Assembly (NCBI GenBank): GCA_003993805.1
Contig: RSEF01000006.1
Location: forward strand, 22,583,676 to 22,647,675
Direction of reading: 5' to 3'
Source: Himantopus leucocephalus
Lineage: Eukaryota > Chordata > Aves > Charadriiformes > Recurvirostridae
Length of the DNA: 64,000 nucleotides
Position numbers and translations under genes: made by a program
Notes under the pieces: model-generated
Told to the model about the DNA's origin: nothing
The model's input: only the letters and a program-made list of their open reading frames with translations
Database searches by the model: none
In this document: positions 1 through 19,857 of the stretch, one piece after another
Layout: the number at the start of each line of letters is the position of its first letter
Position numbering within the stretch: position 1 is the stretch's first letter

Positions 1-5585
<5,585 letters not shown>

Positions 5586-5657
5586 GAGATTATTGAAGAA
5601 GGAGAGAGTTCTAGAGCTAAAGAAGTGTTAAATGATGAACGATACAAATCATTTAAG
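5586..5657 (+). CDS. DNTT: DNTT exon: 24-codon linker after first HhH
   Basis: This small phase-0 exon encodes EIIEEGESSRAK followed by EVLNDERYKSFK. The acceptor is tttag and the donor gtaaat. It joins directly to VRDVIE of the previous exon to give the VIE-EIIE...GESS segment characteristic of vertebrate TdT, and the NDERY-SFK motif matches mammalian TdT at the same place. The residues form the end of the 8-kDa domain and the start of the fingers subdomain. At 72 bp it is the smallest exon here and too short to stand out as an open frame. Confidence 0.95.
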
Positions 5658-8600
5658 GTAAATCTTTTGAGATTTGTTGCTGCTGTTTAAAATTTCCCTC
5701 CCTTTAGTAGAGCTTAGAGATAACCATAAATTTTAGTATAAAGGAACATTCAATGTCAAGTACAAAGAAAGGTCTTGAATAAAGAGAAAAAGAGAGAGAG
5801 AAATTGTGATAGAGTAAGGAATAATGGTGAAATCCATTACCTTTCTAATTAATGTGATGCATACATAGTTACTATTAAGCTTGAACCAAACAATCTCTTT
5901 TTTCCTGAAAACTAATGTAATGCATATTCTTCACTGTAAGTTTAACCCAATGGGGTTTTTGTTGGTTTCTTTTGTTTGTTTGTTTCTTTGTTTTTCTCAG
6001 TTGATTATCATTATGACACTACACCATCTTATTCTGGCATTAAGAAAATACCAGGTGAAGAAGATGACTCAGATTTATTTTAATTCTCTTTTGTCTGAGG
6101 CAGAAGGAAGAGGACTGGAGATATTTCTTTGTTAGGCAGATTGTAGGTTCAGAATCGTGGTCACACTTCCTCATAGTTACAGTGAATCAAAACCACATAA
6201 ATACTCCAGTCCACATTTCTTAAATATTCAGTGAATTCTTCACTGGAAAAATATATACTGGAAAAATATATTTTCAATTTTATCTGCAGTTTTAATCTCC
6301 AAAGATATCTTGCTTGTGCCTTCAGAAAAATTTAAATCGGAGAGTAAAAAGAATGGGACTGTTTAATTCTGCCCTGCATTACGCACTGTTGCTTCAGCTA
6401 TTGAAAGGCTCTTCCATTCTCTCTGACCCGTATTACAAGTATGAAAGGATGTTCAGTGATAGTTGTCGATGCCATCTATAGCAGTACTCAGGAAAGAGGT
6501 GTAGATTCACGTGTATAGCAGGATTCAGGAAACAGACTGGCTTATTAATGGTAACAGAGATTGAGGATCAGCCATTAAGTCTTAAGTTTCAGGGTTTAAG
6601 AAAATTTTTTGGAGATTAGAATGAAACCTGTCAGGGAACAGATTACCTCAAATATGTTTTATGCCTTGTTTCGCATGCCAAATTATGACAAATTTATGTA
6701 GTTCTTTTGTCAGCTGAACATAGTCTCGACATTTTGGCTAAATGGGCTGTAGCCAGTTTTTCCCAACAATTTTTATATGTATCTAAGAAAGTAATGAGGA
6801 ATCCCATAATAGTAGTGAATTCCTAAATTTTAACGTGTTTCCAGTAACTGCTGCAAACCACTCACTGTGACTTAGAAGATCACTACTGATCCCAGGACCA
6901 CAGTTACCAAATGACTGAAATAAATTATACAGTCTGTGGTTTAGATGTAAGGTACGCGAACGACACGGTCAGTTTGCCTCCTTAGGGAAGTGGATGCTGC
7001 AGAGAGGACTAGTTCATGTAATTCACTTTCACCAGCTGGAAAAGAGCAATGCTCACACACACAATTGAAGAAATGGGCTACCTGCTACTCTCACTGCACT
7101 CTTGGCAGTGTCTCTAAATTGGCATCTATAAACATGCTGAATAATAATGGATCTTATTATGGAAAGAAAAAAAATGTGGATTCTTTTCCTAAAAATTTAG
7201 CTGCATAGAATCCATTTTCTTTAGTTCTTTATCCCAGTATTAATTAAGTCTCTTGAAATAGTTCTAAACCCAGTAATAGACCCTTTTGAAAATCTTTTAG
7301 CACTAGCAATAACATTAAAAGATAACAATCTAAATATTAAAAAAATCACATTCTTTCATAAACACCCATTATTCGGACAAAGAATAGGTAATTTCATCCA
7401 TTATATACAAAATGTAGGGTAATTCCTATTTAATATTATCCAAGATTTTAATTGTTCTCTTTTCTTTATCTTAATTATTTCTAAGGAATTAATCTCATTA
7501 GAAAAACACAAAATAAAGCTAGCATGGTTGGAATTCATAGGTTGTAGATTCAATGGAAAACAGCAGTTATTCGTGTCTTACACAGCTACTCATTGAATTC
7601 TATAAAAGTACAAAGAAACTATTGAGAGCTTCAGTATTGACAAACTGAACATAATGAACGTGCTTTTGGGCAAGCATGAAAGTTTTTCCCTCTTGCTTTC
7701 ATATCACTGTTCATCTGAGATATTGATCCACTGAGTAATGCTTACAACTGTGACATTTTGCTTTACATCCTTTCTTGGGGAATAAGTTACTGTACAAAAT
7801 GACTTTGGAATAAGTGGAATATAACCATACTAAAACTTCAGAGGCTGGTAGATTTGGGCTGCCTTTTCCTTTTTTTTTTTTTTTTTTTTTTTCCCCTAGN
7901 CAAAATAGTGAAATCTGTGCTCCAAATAAGCCATATGAGAATTTAGCCTGGCTCACATGAGGACTGAAGAATTGTAAGACTGTTATATGCAAACAAATAA
8001 AAATTATAATTTCTACTTGAAATTGAATCCCATTTTGGAAAACAGTATTTGGCATGACCTCCAAACATACGGGTTTCCTAGAATGCAGTATAAGAATAGA
8101 TTAGTTATCTTTATGTATTTACCATCTGTTTCCATGCACCATTGAGACCCATTGCCCTTGGTGCAGAATTTAAAGAGCCGCAGGGTTCCCACTGACCCCG
8201 TCTCACGAGAGAGCTGCAACACCAACATCACGTGTACAGCTGAGAGCTGGTAGTGCATATAAGACAAAATCATAATGTCAGTCAAATTAGGAAGGTAGTC
8301 TTGAGACACCTCTTAATTCTATGAACTCAGCATAAGGGAATCCAGCTACCTAACATTATTGTTTGCATTTATATTGAGAAATGCAGTAAAAATAAAGACT
8401 GCTATCCTTGTTTCAAACCTTAGTTGAAAGTGTACATTTAGGTAAATCACATAAAGATGCTGGGGCTACTACTGTATTATTGTTTAGATTTCACTTTAAT
8501 GAGAACTGTCCATGTATAAAAACAATTGTCTGTTCAGCATGACTATACAAAGGAAGAAAGCTGAACCTGTATGTTTGCATTATACTATTATTTATCTTCG

Positions 8601-8719
8601 GTGTAGAATAAGCTCAGCGCAGTATTTTCCCTGTGAAACCTCATTGATATCTGCTTATTTTTAATTCGCTGCTCCTTTAGAAAACAACATTGATATGTGT
8701 ATTCTTCTACTAACCTTAG
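5658..8719 (+). other. DNTT intron, 3,062 bp
   Basis: The intron is bounded by gtaaat and taaccttag. It contains a short TTTG-rich stretch near 5970-5995, a 15-bp tandem duplication at 6242-6271, and a 23-base T run at 7870-7892 followed by an N at 7900. Nothing coding was recognised on either strand; open frames such as 6990-7208 and 8013-8309 (minus) have no recognisable content. Confidence 0.85.
6242..6271. repeat. 15-bp perfect tandem duplication
   Basis: The unit actggaaaaatatat is present twice head to tail (6242-6256 and 6257-6271). Identical copies suggest a recent event or slippage within AT-rich intron sequence. Confidence 0.9.
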
Positions 8720-10316
<1,597 letters not shown>

Positions 10317-10804
10317 TGAGTGAAAACAAATGAGGTCACTTGGCTGTTTTATTTAGGTACCCACAAAATGATGTTTGTGTCTTGGAAAAATCAAAAAAGC
10401 TTAGTGGGAAATTATCAGTTTGTTTTCCATGGTTCGGGTTTTTTGTGGGTTTTCTTGTTTGTTTTTTTCAAATGGGAGAGCAATCCTGTGACATTCCCAG
10501 GTTCTTGTATTTTATTACTATAGATGGTTGGTTTGTCAGAACAAAATCTAAGAATAGCTTGCTGGAAAAATGGTATTTAGATCCACATACCGTACTTGAG
10601 CATATTTTTTTTTTCTCTTTTAGTTGATCTGAATTCCCAAGGCTGAAACTATTGTAAGGCCATGCTTGAAAGAAGGATACAATAGCTTTAAGGCAATCTT
10701 GGTGTTTGGTGTTTGTTTGGGGTTTTTTTAAGAGAACTTGCTCACATGAGATAGAAATGTGCTAAGGCAGAGTTTGTAGTGTTAGAGGTATGCTTTGCAG
10801 TAAA

Positions 10805-10850
10805 CACTGACTAAACTGAATATAAAGCACTGACTAAACTGAATATACAC
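10805..10850. repeat. 23-bp tandem duplication
   Basis: The unit cactgactaaactgaatata plus three bases (aag, then cac) is repeated at 10805-10827 and 10828-10850. The first 20 bases are identical. It lies about 490 bp into the giant intron. Confidence 0.9.
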
Positions 10851-13800
10851 TAACCTCTGTATAGATGGTGTGATCTCAGAATATCTTTCCTGGGTGATTT
10901 TTTTTGTTCCAAAACCTTTTGGTCTTGCTCTCTAAAATGAAACCTAAAACTGTTTCTCAGGACATAAAAAATTCATTCTTTCAGCACTTACTTCAGAGCT
11001 TTCCTAAAGCCACACAGCAAAGTATTGAGACTGGGAATATTCTTCAGGAGCACCGCGTTCCTTGCTCTGAACTCAGACCCACATTATGTCACTACTTGTA
11101 GTACATGTCATGCTCGTAAATCCTGTATATTAATTACGTGCCTTTAAATATACAGAGAATGTATTAAAACCTTAAGTTTCAAAATATCAATCCTAAAGGA
11201 TATTTTACCAGCCCATGGGACAAATGCTGCAGTGTAGGATTTGTAGAAAACTTGATTTAATTATGTTTAAGCAAATTATTATTTGTTTCTTTCATCATTG
11301 TGTAAATAGTTTAATAAAAGAGGTAAGCAAATTTTATTAACCAAACAACTTGACTTGATTCCCTCATACTACACCTTGTACACTACTAACATAAGAGAAA
11401 AAATAGCTCATGATTGCTCTGAATAATATATTAATTCCCCAGGACACAGATTTGTCATGTTTTGTATGTTTGTTTCATAATTTTGAAAAAATAAGCAGTT
11501 GATTGTGTTCCTCCAGATTTGACTGGAGATTTGAAAGTCAGGAGTCTCATAAACCTTACTTACTATGCGGGAGAACTGGATGAATTACAAGGAACAGAAC
11601 TGCCATTAGCAATCTACAGTAATGGAGATTCAATAGGGTAGAGATGAACTACAGGAAGGGTATGTCTTTTTTCCCCAAAGCTATCAAACAAACACATGGC
11701 TGGATATATTTAATGAGTTACCAGACCTTTTTCATTAGATTCCTGGAATTTCATGAAATCAGATCTTGCAGTATTTCTTTTAATCAAAGTCAGTAAGCCT
11801 TGTTTAAGAGTCAAATAAATAATAGCTTTTTTTGAAAGCCCAGCAAACTTGTTCATGGACATTTCTTTGGTTTGATTTAGCTTTCACATTAGTCTTCTGT
11901 ATTTCATCTTGTAGTAGTCTTAATGCTAGTTGGTGTTTATAGCAGCCATATTCATGGATGGTGGTAGATGAACCATGTTTCAGGTTTAGATGAAGGAGCA
12001 GTTCAAAGGATTAAGAGCAAACACAAGAGAAGCCACTATCTGAAGTACAAAATCATCAGGGCATCAATCCGTCAGAAGTCAAATTGCAAGCACAAGTGCA
12101 GGAACAGACTTGGCTGGCAGCTGTGTGTTAGCAACAGGAAAACAAAGAGAAGGATGGACAATGGACAGTGAAAATGTTGGAGTCTTGAAGAGAAGAGACA
12201 AGGATATTTTGAGCACAGGTTTGGCTGATAGTCTGGAGACTGTGTGAGGACACTGATACATTGCTTGTGTCAAGGAAGCAGGATTAAGCCAGTAGGTATC
12301 CATTTGCAGATTATGTAGTACTGGAGACTATTGTTTGTGTATTTCTAATTCAGAATGCTGGAAGATTTGGGGAGGAAAAAAGGCCATAGACAGGAAGTGA
12401 AAATCAAATTACTACTTTGGATCTATGTGGTTTAATCAAATCACCAGGCATACAAGTTGTTTCTATGACCAGTTGTGTACAACTTATTTCCTCTTTTGCT
12501 CTAACATTCTGCAGTTTTAGCTTAGCCCCTAGATTCTTTCTTTTACCTCTTCTCAAGGGTCATATTACTGAAGCAGACTTCAGTGTCTGCTACTTCCTTG
12601 ATGCCTTTTCTTTCCAGCTCTTTCATCTTTCTGCCTGTCTTCATGAAACAATAACTCATAAAACATCTTTAATCAGAAGTGCTTTCCTTGTGTTTTTGGT
12701 TGGAAGGGGTAATAATGCTATGTTTGGTTGAAGGCAACTCTCTTTTCAGCTGTCTGAATCCGTAAAGGAATATAAAGACTTAAAAGTAACTGAAATAAAG
12801 GGTTGTGATGGCAACCCTTCAGTATCTCCCTAATTTGCAATAATTCAGGAGCAGAAATGAATAAATTAATGAAGTCTGGATGAGTTTACCCTTTGTTACT
12901 TCCCTACAGAAACACTTAGCTAAGCACCTGTAAAACATATTCCCTGAGTTTCAGTTGGCGTAGTTTCATATGAGAGGTCAGGAGAAATGTTTCTTTTTTT
13001 AAAATCTTTTTCTGACACTTATCTGGGTCATTTTGAAACAGAAATTACAACACTGAAATGCATGGAAATACTGAAGTAGAACAATTGTACTTATGAAATA
13101 AATAAATCACACACACATGGTGTGGAATGTCTATCTAGTGAGGCCTATCAGCTAGACTGTAGCGAAGGAAGTATTGAAGATGCTGATAATGCAATATAAA
13201 GCATACCATGGACAATGTTATGGGAAAGACTGAATTTACCATGCAGTCTATTTGAATCAGGAATTGGCATGGCATTATTTTCAGTGCTCGGCCTCTCTTA
13301 TTTTGAATTGCTGAGATTTAAGACAGTTTTCTTCTTAAAGTTAATGAGACAAATTCTGAGGTGGGGAATAGCACCTCATATTACAGGTTACAAAATCCAC
13401 TGATGGTGAAGTTTCCCTTCCAGTACTGAGTTAAAGACATTTCCTGACAGGGGGAGAGAAGAAACTTGATTTTAGCATGTGACATCCCTGATAAGTACTG
13501 TGTTTGTCCCAAGTATCTCCAAGGCAGGAGTGTAGTTTAGGTTAATGCATGTTATCACTTTTAAATGAGAGATAAACTGAGGACCTGATAATTTTTTTCC
13601 TGCTTATTAAAAATGTAATTTTATACTATGAAGACAATTTAGGGTTTTTCAGTAGTAATAGCATTATCTCATCTTGTATATATCAGTGTATGTTACAGAA
13701 AATATGATTCCTATTAGCAATGTGTTAATGCTATTTAATAATAATATTAGCATTGTTGCAGGGTTGTTAGTAATGACAAGTAGACAAAGAAATTCACACT

Positions 13801-13865
13801 AGGTTTCATGACAGTGAAACTGCAGTGGTTTCCACCCTTTCTCCCATAGCTCCATGTTAGAAAAT

Positions 13866-13895
13866 CGCGTCACAGTGACGTCATGGGCCGAATCG
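13866..13895. promoter_or_regulatory. CpG cluster with consensus CRE palindrome
   Basis: Five CpG dinucleotides fall within 30 bp in otherwise CpG-depleted intron. The segment contains TGACGTCA (13876-13883), the full palindromic cAMP response element bound by CREB/ATF bZIP factors, overlapping a perfect 6-bp-arm dyad (CGTCAC at 13868-13873, one base, GTGACG at 13875-13880). The motif is seen directly; enhancer function is inference. The distance to any promoter is unknown because the DNTT start lies outside the window. Confidence 0.4.
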
Positions 13896-16800
13896 TTATC
13901 AGCACATTCTGCAAGGTCCTGGGTTTTTGCTAACTTGATTTAGCTGCTGATATTTGCTTTTTCCACAAGAGGTGATCTAGACTGAGGGCTTCCTAAGAGC
14001 AAAAATGCTTGGAGAAAGCATTACATAGTATAGGTATATTATGGCTTCCATGACTGTACTAGTTATTCTCAATACACACACACTCACAAATACCAAGTTT
14101 GACTGGAGAAGTTCAGAAAAGGATATGGAATAAGAATTAAATAAAATAATAAGAGTCAATAATCATGTTCATTAACCGCGGTTCCAGTATGGCTTTCTAT
14201 TAGCCTTTCTGTGTTCTTTGCCCATGTGATTCACATTTTACAAATTAAGTTTCAGTTTTCTTGTGTTGCATGTAGCACACTCAAATAATTGCGGTTACCT
14301 CTGCAGCAGTAGGATTGTACGGCTATTATATAAGCATGTAGTGCCTATTGGTGATATAGTAACTTATATTTTAGAAATTACCTAGGCATCCTATTGGTAT
14401 CACTGTTTCAGTTCTGACTTTCTTAAATGAGATTTACGTAGACACACTTTTGTTAACAACTTCTGTCTTTGCCTTAAGGTAGAGTGAGGTAGACGAAGAA
14501 CTGACTGTTTTAGGTAAGTTTTCATATTGCAGTTCTTAAGAAGGTGTCCAAGTGTCTTGGGCAGACACTGCATCAAGTAGAATAACTCTTGCCTATCATG
14601 TACTATTTGTCTGGGTGGAAGGCTAAATGCCCTGTCCTGCATCAGTCATCAGGGAAGTTTTGTCTCAGACTCTCACATTATTGAATTCTGCTCTAACCTG
14701 AGCCTCATTATAGATCACTATCTCCTTGTTTGAATTTTATATTATCTTTTAGGAATCAGGATTTGAGGCTCTGTAGCATTTGAAGATAAGGATTGCTAAT
14801 AGAAAAGCAATGAAAAGAGCAAAGGACAGGGTCAGCATGTTTGTCGGGCAGCACCGCCATGCTTTTGTATATTACAATGCAAAAGTTTCTTTCCTGTGTG
14901 CAGTGACATTTCATGCAAGGCAAAGGAATGCATAAAGGAATGACGTGGCACAGGACTCTGGTCTTTCCTGTTGTGTATCATGAAAATTGTTTAAAGGTAT
15001 CCCTCCTTTCAATCTCAGAAACAGAGTGAAATTAAATAGCTGAGACAAAGAAACACTTCCAGAGATTATTTTGCAGGCTCACACACTGACGAATAACTAA
15101 TGTTGTGGCACCTTCATTTCAGAAATGAGACTTCTGTAAGGCATCTGGAATCATAATTATCTGACTGTATTGACACATGCTTATAAATGAGAGAATGTGA
15201 GGTAGAATGTATGAAGAACATCGTACTTCACGAGCTTTTGGTCTATACTCAAGCCTGTGGTTTATTTAACTGAGCTAGTCATGTGGCCTCTGAGTGAATT
15301 CCATGATAAATCCTTATAAAAAGCTCTATTTGACCTTTTCATATTGGGTACTCCTCATGAAAGTATTCTTTAACAGGCTGTAGAGGTTCTACAGTGAGGC
15401 TAGAACACCTGATGTCACTCCAAATCTTTGTTAAGTTCTGAGAAATAAACATATTTGAAGTCCTATTAGGCAAATTGTTTTCTTTTTGCTCAGATCCAGG
15501 ACTAAAATAGTGCCAGACTTCAAATGAATATAATTAATTTAGCAAAAGTTGTTTTCATTAAGTTTTTAGACAAATTCCTAAGCAGAGGTTCCTTAGTCTA
15601 CTCACAATTTGTCGTTACAGTGTATCTTTGTGTTTACAGTATTCTTAGATATTTCTGTGCTTTTTTTTTTTTACTACAAAACACAAACTATACAAAGGGA
15701 AGGTATAAGCTGTACCCATCTGCTCAAGTCCAGATGCTGTAATTTCTACTCACTCTCTTCCACTGCTGTTATAAGAAGTTTTTATCTACTGTTATTTCAT
15801 TTTGTCAGGGAGAAATCTGCTATAAAGGAGCTGTGAGGCAAGCTGCTCACTGAACACTTGAGCTAATACGGTAGTTTGCACACACTCTAATTTAAGCAGA
15901 TCCTAGAAGAATCTAGCAATTCTTCCAGGAACAGACTGAAGAGACTGTTTGGATATCATTTATGAGCACAGCTTTGCCTCTGATAAACTATAGTCCACTT
16001 TGGATGAGGCTTTTAACTCAGAGATGTTCTAATCTGATCTAGTTGGTTTTATAGCTTAGTAGAACAGCTTCATGTTACCGAACTCCCTAACTTTTGAAGT
16101 GTTTGACCTTGAGATATTGAGATGCTCTGAATAAAAATATTCTCTGTCAGGAGTTAGAGGCACTACAACTGGGTAAGAACAGAGGTCATCACTAGTTTCT
16201 GCTTCTAATTTTCCGTAACCCATTAAAAAATAAGTTGAGAAAGGAGAAAATAACTTTTGTCCAAATTAATGGCTAGTCAAGTGAATTCAGAAGATAATCT
16301 ATTGGAGTAATATTCAGACACTTCCTTTTTTCATTAGAGCTTTGATTATTTTTCCACTCGTTTCATCTATTATTAGCCATGATCAATCATGAAGTAGAAG
16401 CTGATGAATAAGGTATCTGGGAGTCACGGTCAAGAACAACTTTGTAAGAATCCATGAGAGAGTCGAGTACTCAGCACAGCGTACTCTTTCAAAACCTTTC
16501 AAAAACTAGATTGTTGATCCAAGATTTTTTACATGTTCTACTCTACTCAAACCTTTACCACTTTCACAGGTTTATCAGCTCACAAGAAGGATGCTGTTTA
16601 GTTATGTACCTCTCTTCTCTCTTAAGTTACTTCAAGTGCTGGCTTCAGAGTGAAGATGGCAATGCCACCGATTTCTGTGAACCCAGAGGTTTTGCAATGT
16701 ATACATAGAGCCAGAAACTCCCCGGATTAGCCTTACAGTTTCCATGATAACCTACACCTCCTGGAATGCATTTGTAACAACTTCAGCAGTGTCTAGCATT

Positions 16801-19800
16801 TTCCATTTCCTATCATCACTGATGATGACTACTAGTAAGTAAGCCAGAGCAATGCAAACAATGTGCACACAGCAAGATATGAAACCCCAGATTATATTAT
16901 TTTAGGACTATTACAACAAAGCCTTCTGTATTAGCTTTTATTTTTTTAAAAACTGAATTGGAAAAAAAAAGAATGAAGGCCAAAACTAGGGGTAATGTAT
17001 TTCCTCATCAGGCAGTCAATCTGAAATTTTACTTATGTACTGATACGTGATCAGATTTGTTACCTTTGTAATTCTAGACCAAGTTTCTATATGAAACTGG
17101 CTAAAATCTTTAAAAATTACTGCATTAATGACTGCTTTGTGCTATTACAATATTTGTTGTTATGCAGAGTCTAAGAAATATTGGCAGTAGCATTTTCAAA
17201 TTACAAAGGCAAACTTGTAAAGGTAAAGCAACATAACATATTACTAGGAATAAGATGAGGTATTGTCTTAAAAATAGATTATTTCTTTACAGTTCACATA
17301 AAAGTTGTGTTTTGTTATTTTGATAACCAAATCACATATTCAATGTTAAAATGAAAACCAAAAGGTGCAATTAATGGAAAATATGCAAGAATTTATTGTA
17401 AGGATGCAACTATTTCTAGTGAAATAGCAAGAATAAAATTCACAGGACTAACTGGTTTTGACCACAAATTCTAAGTAGGCTGCCTTTTCCTATAAGAAGT
17501 AATTCTAAAATAGTGTATGAGAGAAAGTTTCCAGTTCAGCTGAGGCTGATAACTACATAGATCTATTTGGCCATTATCAGAGGCAGAAATCCTCTGTTAC
17601 AGAGAAACCCACTGATAGATGTGGTAAGACGCAAAAGTTTAAAAGTAGCAACAATAAAATAAAAGTGAGTCAGAGTAAGAGAGAAACTTGCTCTAAGCAG
17701 ATAATTTATGTATGTACATCTGTGTGTGTACAGTAATAATACACATATATACAAATACTTTCAATATATATAAAGAAAGAACATAATGACACCTAATCAT
17801 GGTATTCAAAGAATTTTTCTTCTTTTGCTTATTTTCTGATTTGCACTTTAAGGTCACTTTCAATCATTTTTGGTACATAAGGGTCAGACATTTGACAATT
17901 CTGGGTTTCTGAATTATATGGAAATATTTTTAGAATGCTTGCCACCGCATAAAACCAAAATGTTAATGGCTTCACTAAGTCAAATTAAATTTTAATGCCC
18001 ATAGTTTAATTTTTCTTTTACCCTGTTCACATCATTTAAGTAGCATTAAATGTGATTCAGTTGTCTTCTAATATCACAGCTGACCTGAATAGCCTTTTCA
18101 ATTAGCCTTTTAGATGAAGCAGATCTGATACATTTTAAATAAATAAAGTTCTCTTTTTATTGGTTAAATGCTGATATTCACAGCTCATTTAATCCATTTA
18201 TTGAGATGCAATGTCAAAAGAACAACAGTTGCTTTGTGCAATGTTGGTGAATAATGTGTAGAGATGAGACCAAAAGAAATCATATCATCTTTGTTTTGTA
18301 AGTGAATGGAATTTAAGGAAGATGAACTCAAAAATATCTATTTAAATTTTTAAGAAAGATGCATGACTGAGAAAAGAAGAAAATTATTTTCCAAGAGGTT
18401 ACGCATTGAAAACATTTTAGGAAATGATGAGGAAAAATAGTAAGATAAAAATGCAGAATTCCCTCATAAATTTATTCTGACATCTTGCAAATAATCTAAT
18501 CTGTAAACAGTAGATGGATGTTCCATGTGTTTTAAATCTGTTCATCCTATATCAATGTAATAAGTTTTTTTTAATCTTTTCAGGGATTCTTTTAGTGTTT
18601 ACAATGTAATATGCCTATTACTTATACAAAAAGTAATAGAAACTATTAGAAATCTACTATAGTTCATTCAAAAACATCTTTGATGTTTCCATAATTCTGT
18701 TTGATGTTTGTTCTCATTTTTGGATGGCAGTTTCTCAAAACCTTCACCATATAACGGAGACGGCCTACTGTGATAAAACCTTCCCTGGGTATGGGAGTGG
18801 GCATGGGGAAAGAGGCCTCTGGGTTTACTGCTCAGCATGGGATATAACAAAAGCAATCTGGGGTGTCTGTTATGTAGAACAGCTGGGTTGAGGATGATTT
18901 GGACCATAGATGTGTCTTTTCCAGTGGCTTTGGTTATCATAGTGCGAGAGAATGGTATTGTCATTAGCTAGAGAAGATTTCAGCGCTGACTTCAGTTTTG
19001 CTGCTTTAGTTGCTTGTATGAGTGTCAGATTATAAACCTGCCCACAAGTAACTTGCTTTCTCCCGATGTAAAGTCCTAGCTCTGAAACAAATACCGGTCT
19101 ATCATGACAGCTGGCTCATTAGGCTCACCTAAGTGGAAAGAAGCGGTGACAGCTGTCAGTATGAATAACAGCACTCCCAGTTCCAAACTCCAGCGGCTTG
19201 GCACTCTTTAAGATAATATACCATTAGAATTCAAAAATGTTAAAACAGATTTTGCATTATTTACACAATTTTCATGACAAGTTTGCCAAAGTGAATGTTT
19301 TGAAAAGTTATAAAAGGGAAATACAATGCAACTATTTATAGTCCCAATATATCTAAGAAATACACTTAATAACCTATATTCTACTGACTATTCCTATTTT
19401 AAAAAGGTTAGCAATAAAAATTGTTCTGATTTTTATTAAGTTAGGTTAACTGAAAATTATTCATTCAGCATTTTAGAACAACTAACATATGCAGTACTGG
19501 TTACTCTTAGCATTATGAAAATTAAATGTGTAAATTACTAACTTCTGGTATGACTCATATTGAAAACACTTCTCTTTTTTTATTTTTTTTTTATTTTTTT
19601 GGATGGGGAAATGCTCTGCTGTTCCTTGAATATGATTCTCCCAAGTACACGATTCTTCCAGTATACAAATACGTCATTTTTCAGTGAGCATAAAAAATAT
19701 ATTAAATAAGCTCACAAATGGGCTTTTGCACAGGACACAGGCATTGGTGATGATATAGTTTGAATGGGGTACCATTTCATCCAGAAAAATCACATCAAGT

Positions 19801-19834
19801 CCAATGGCCCCAGGCATTAATATAACATACAGTC

Positions 19835-19857
19835 GGGGGCCGGGGCACGGGGGCAGG
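19835..19857 (+). other. G-run cluster, near-quadruplex motif
   Basis: Runs of 5, 4, 5 and 2 G (19835-19839, 19842-19845, 19849-19853, 19856-19857) are separated by 2-3 bases within AT-rich intron. Three long tracts plus a G pair do not meet the strict four-times-three rule, but could form a two-tetrad or bulged quadruplex in the sense-strand pre-mRNA. Confidence 0.4.

Noticed and set aside
11519..11638. Exon-like open stretch after gttcctccag, readable for about 40 codons
   Set aside because: In the phase required by the exon at 10183-10315 it meets a stop, no donor in frame is present before the tag in the open frame, and the translation resembles nothing in TdT.
13871..13877. CACAGTG, the V(D)J recombination signal heptamer
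   Set aside because: No nonamer resembling ACAAAAACC lies 12 or 23 bases away; a heptamer alone occurs by chance, and here it is part of the CRE dyad.
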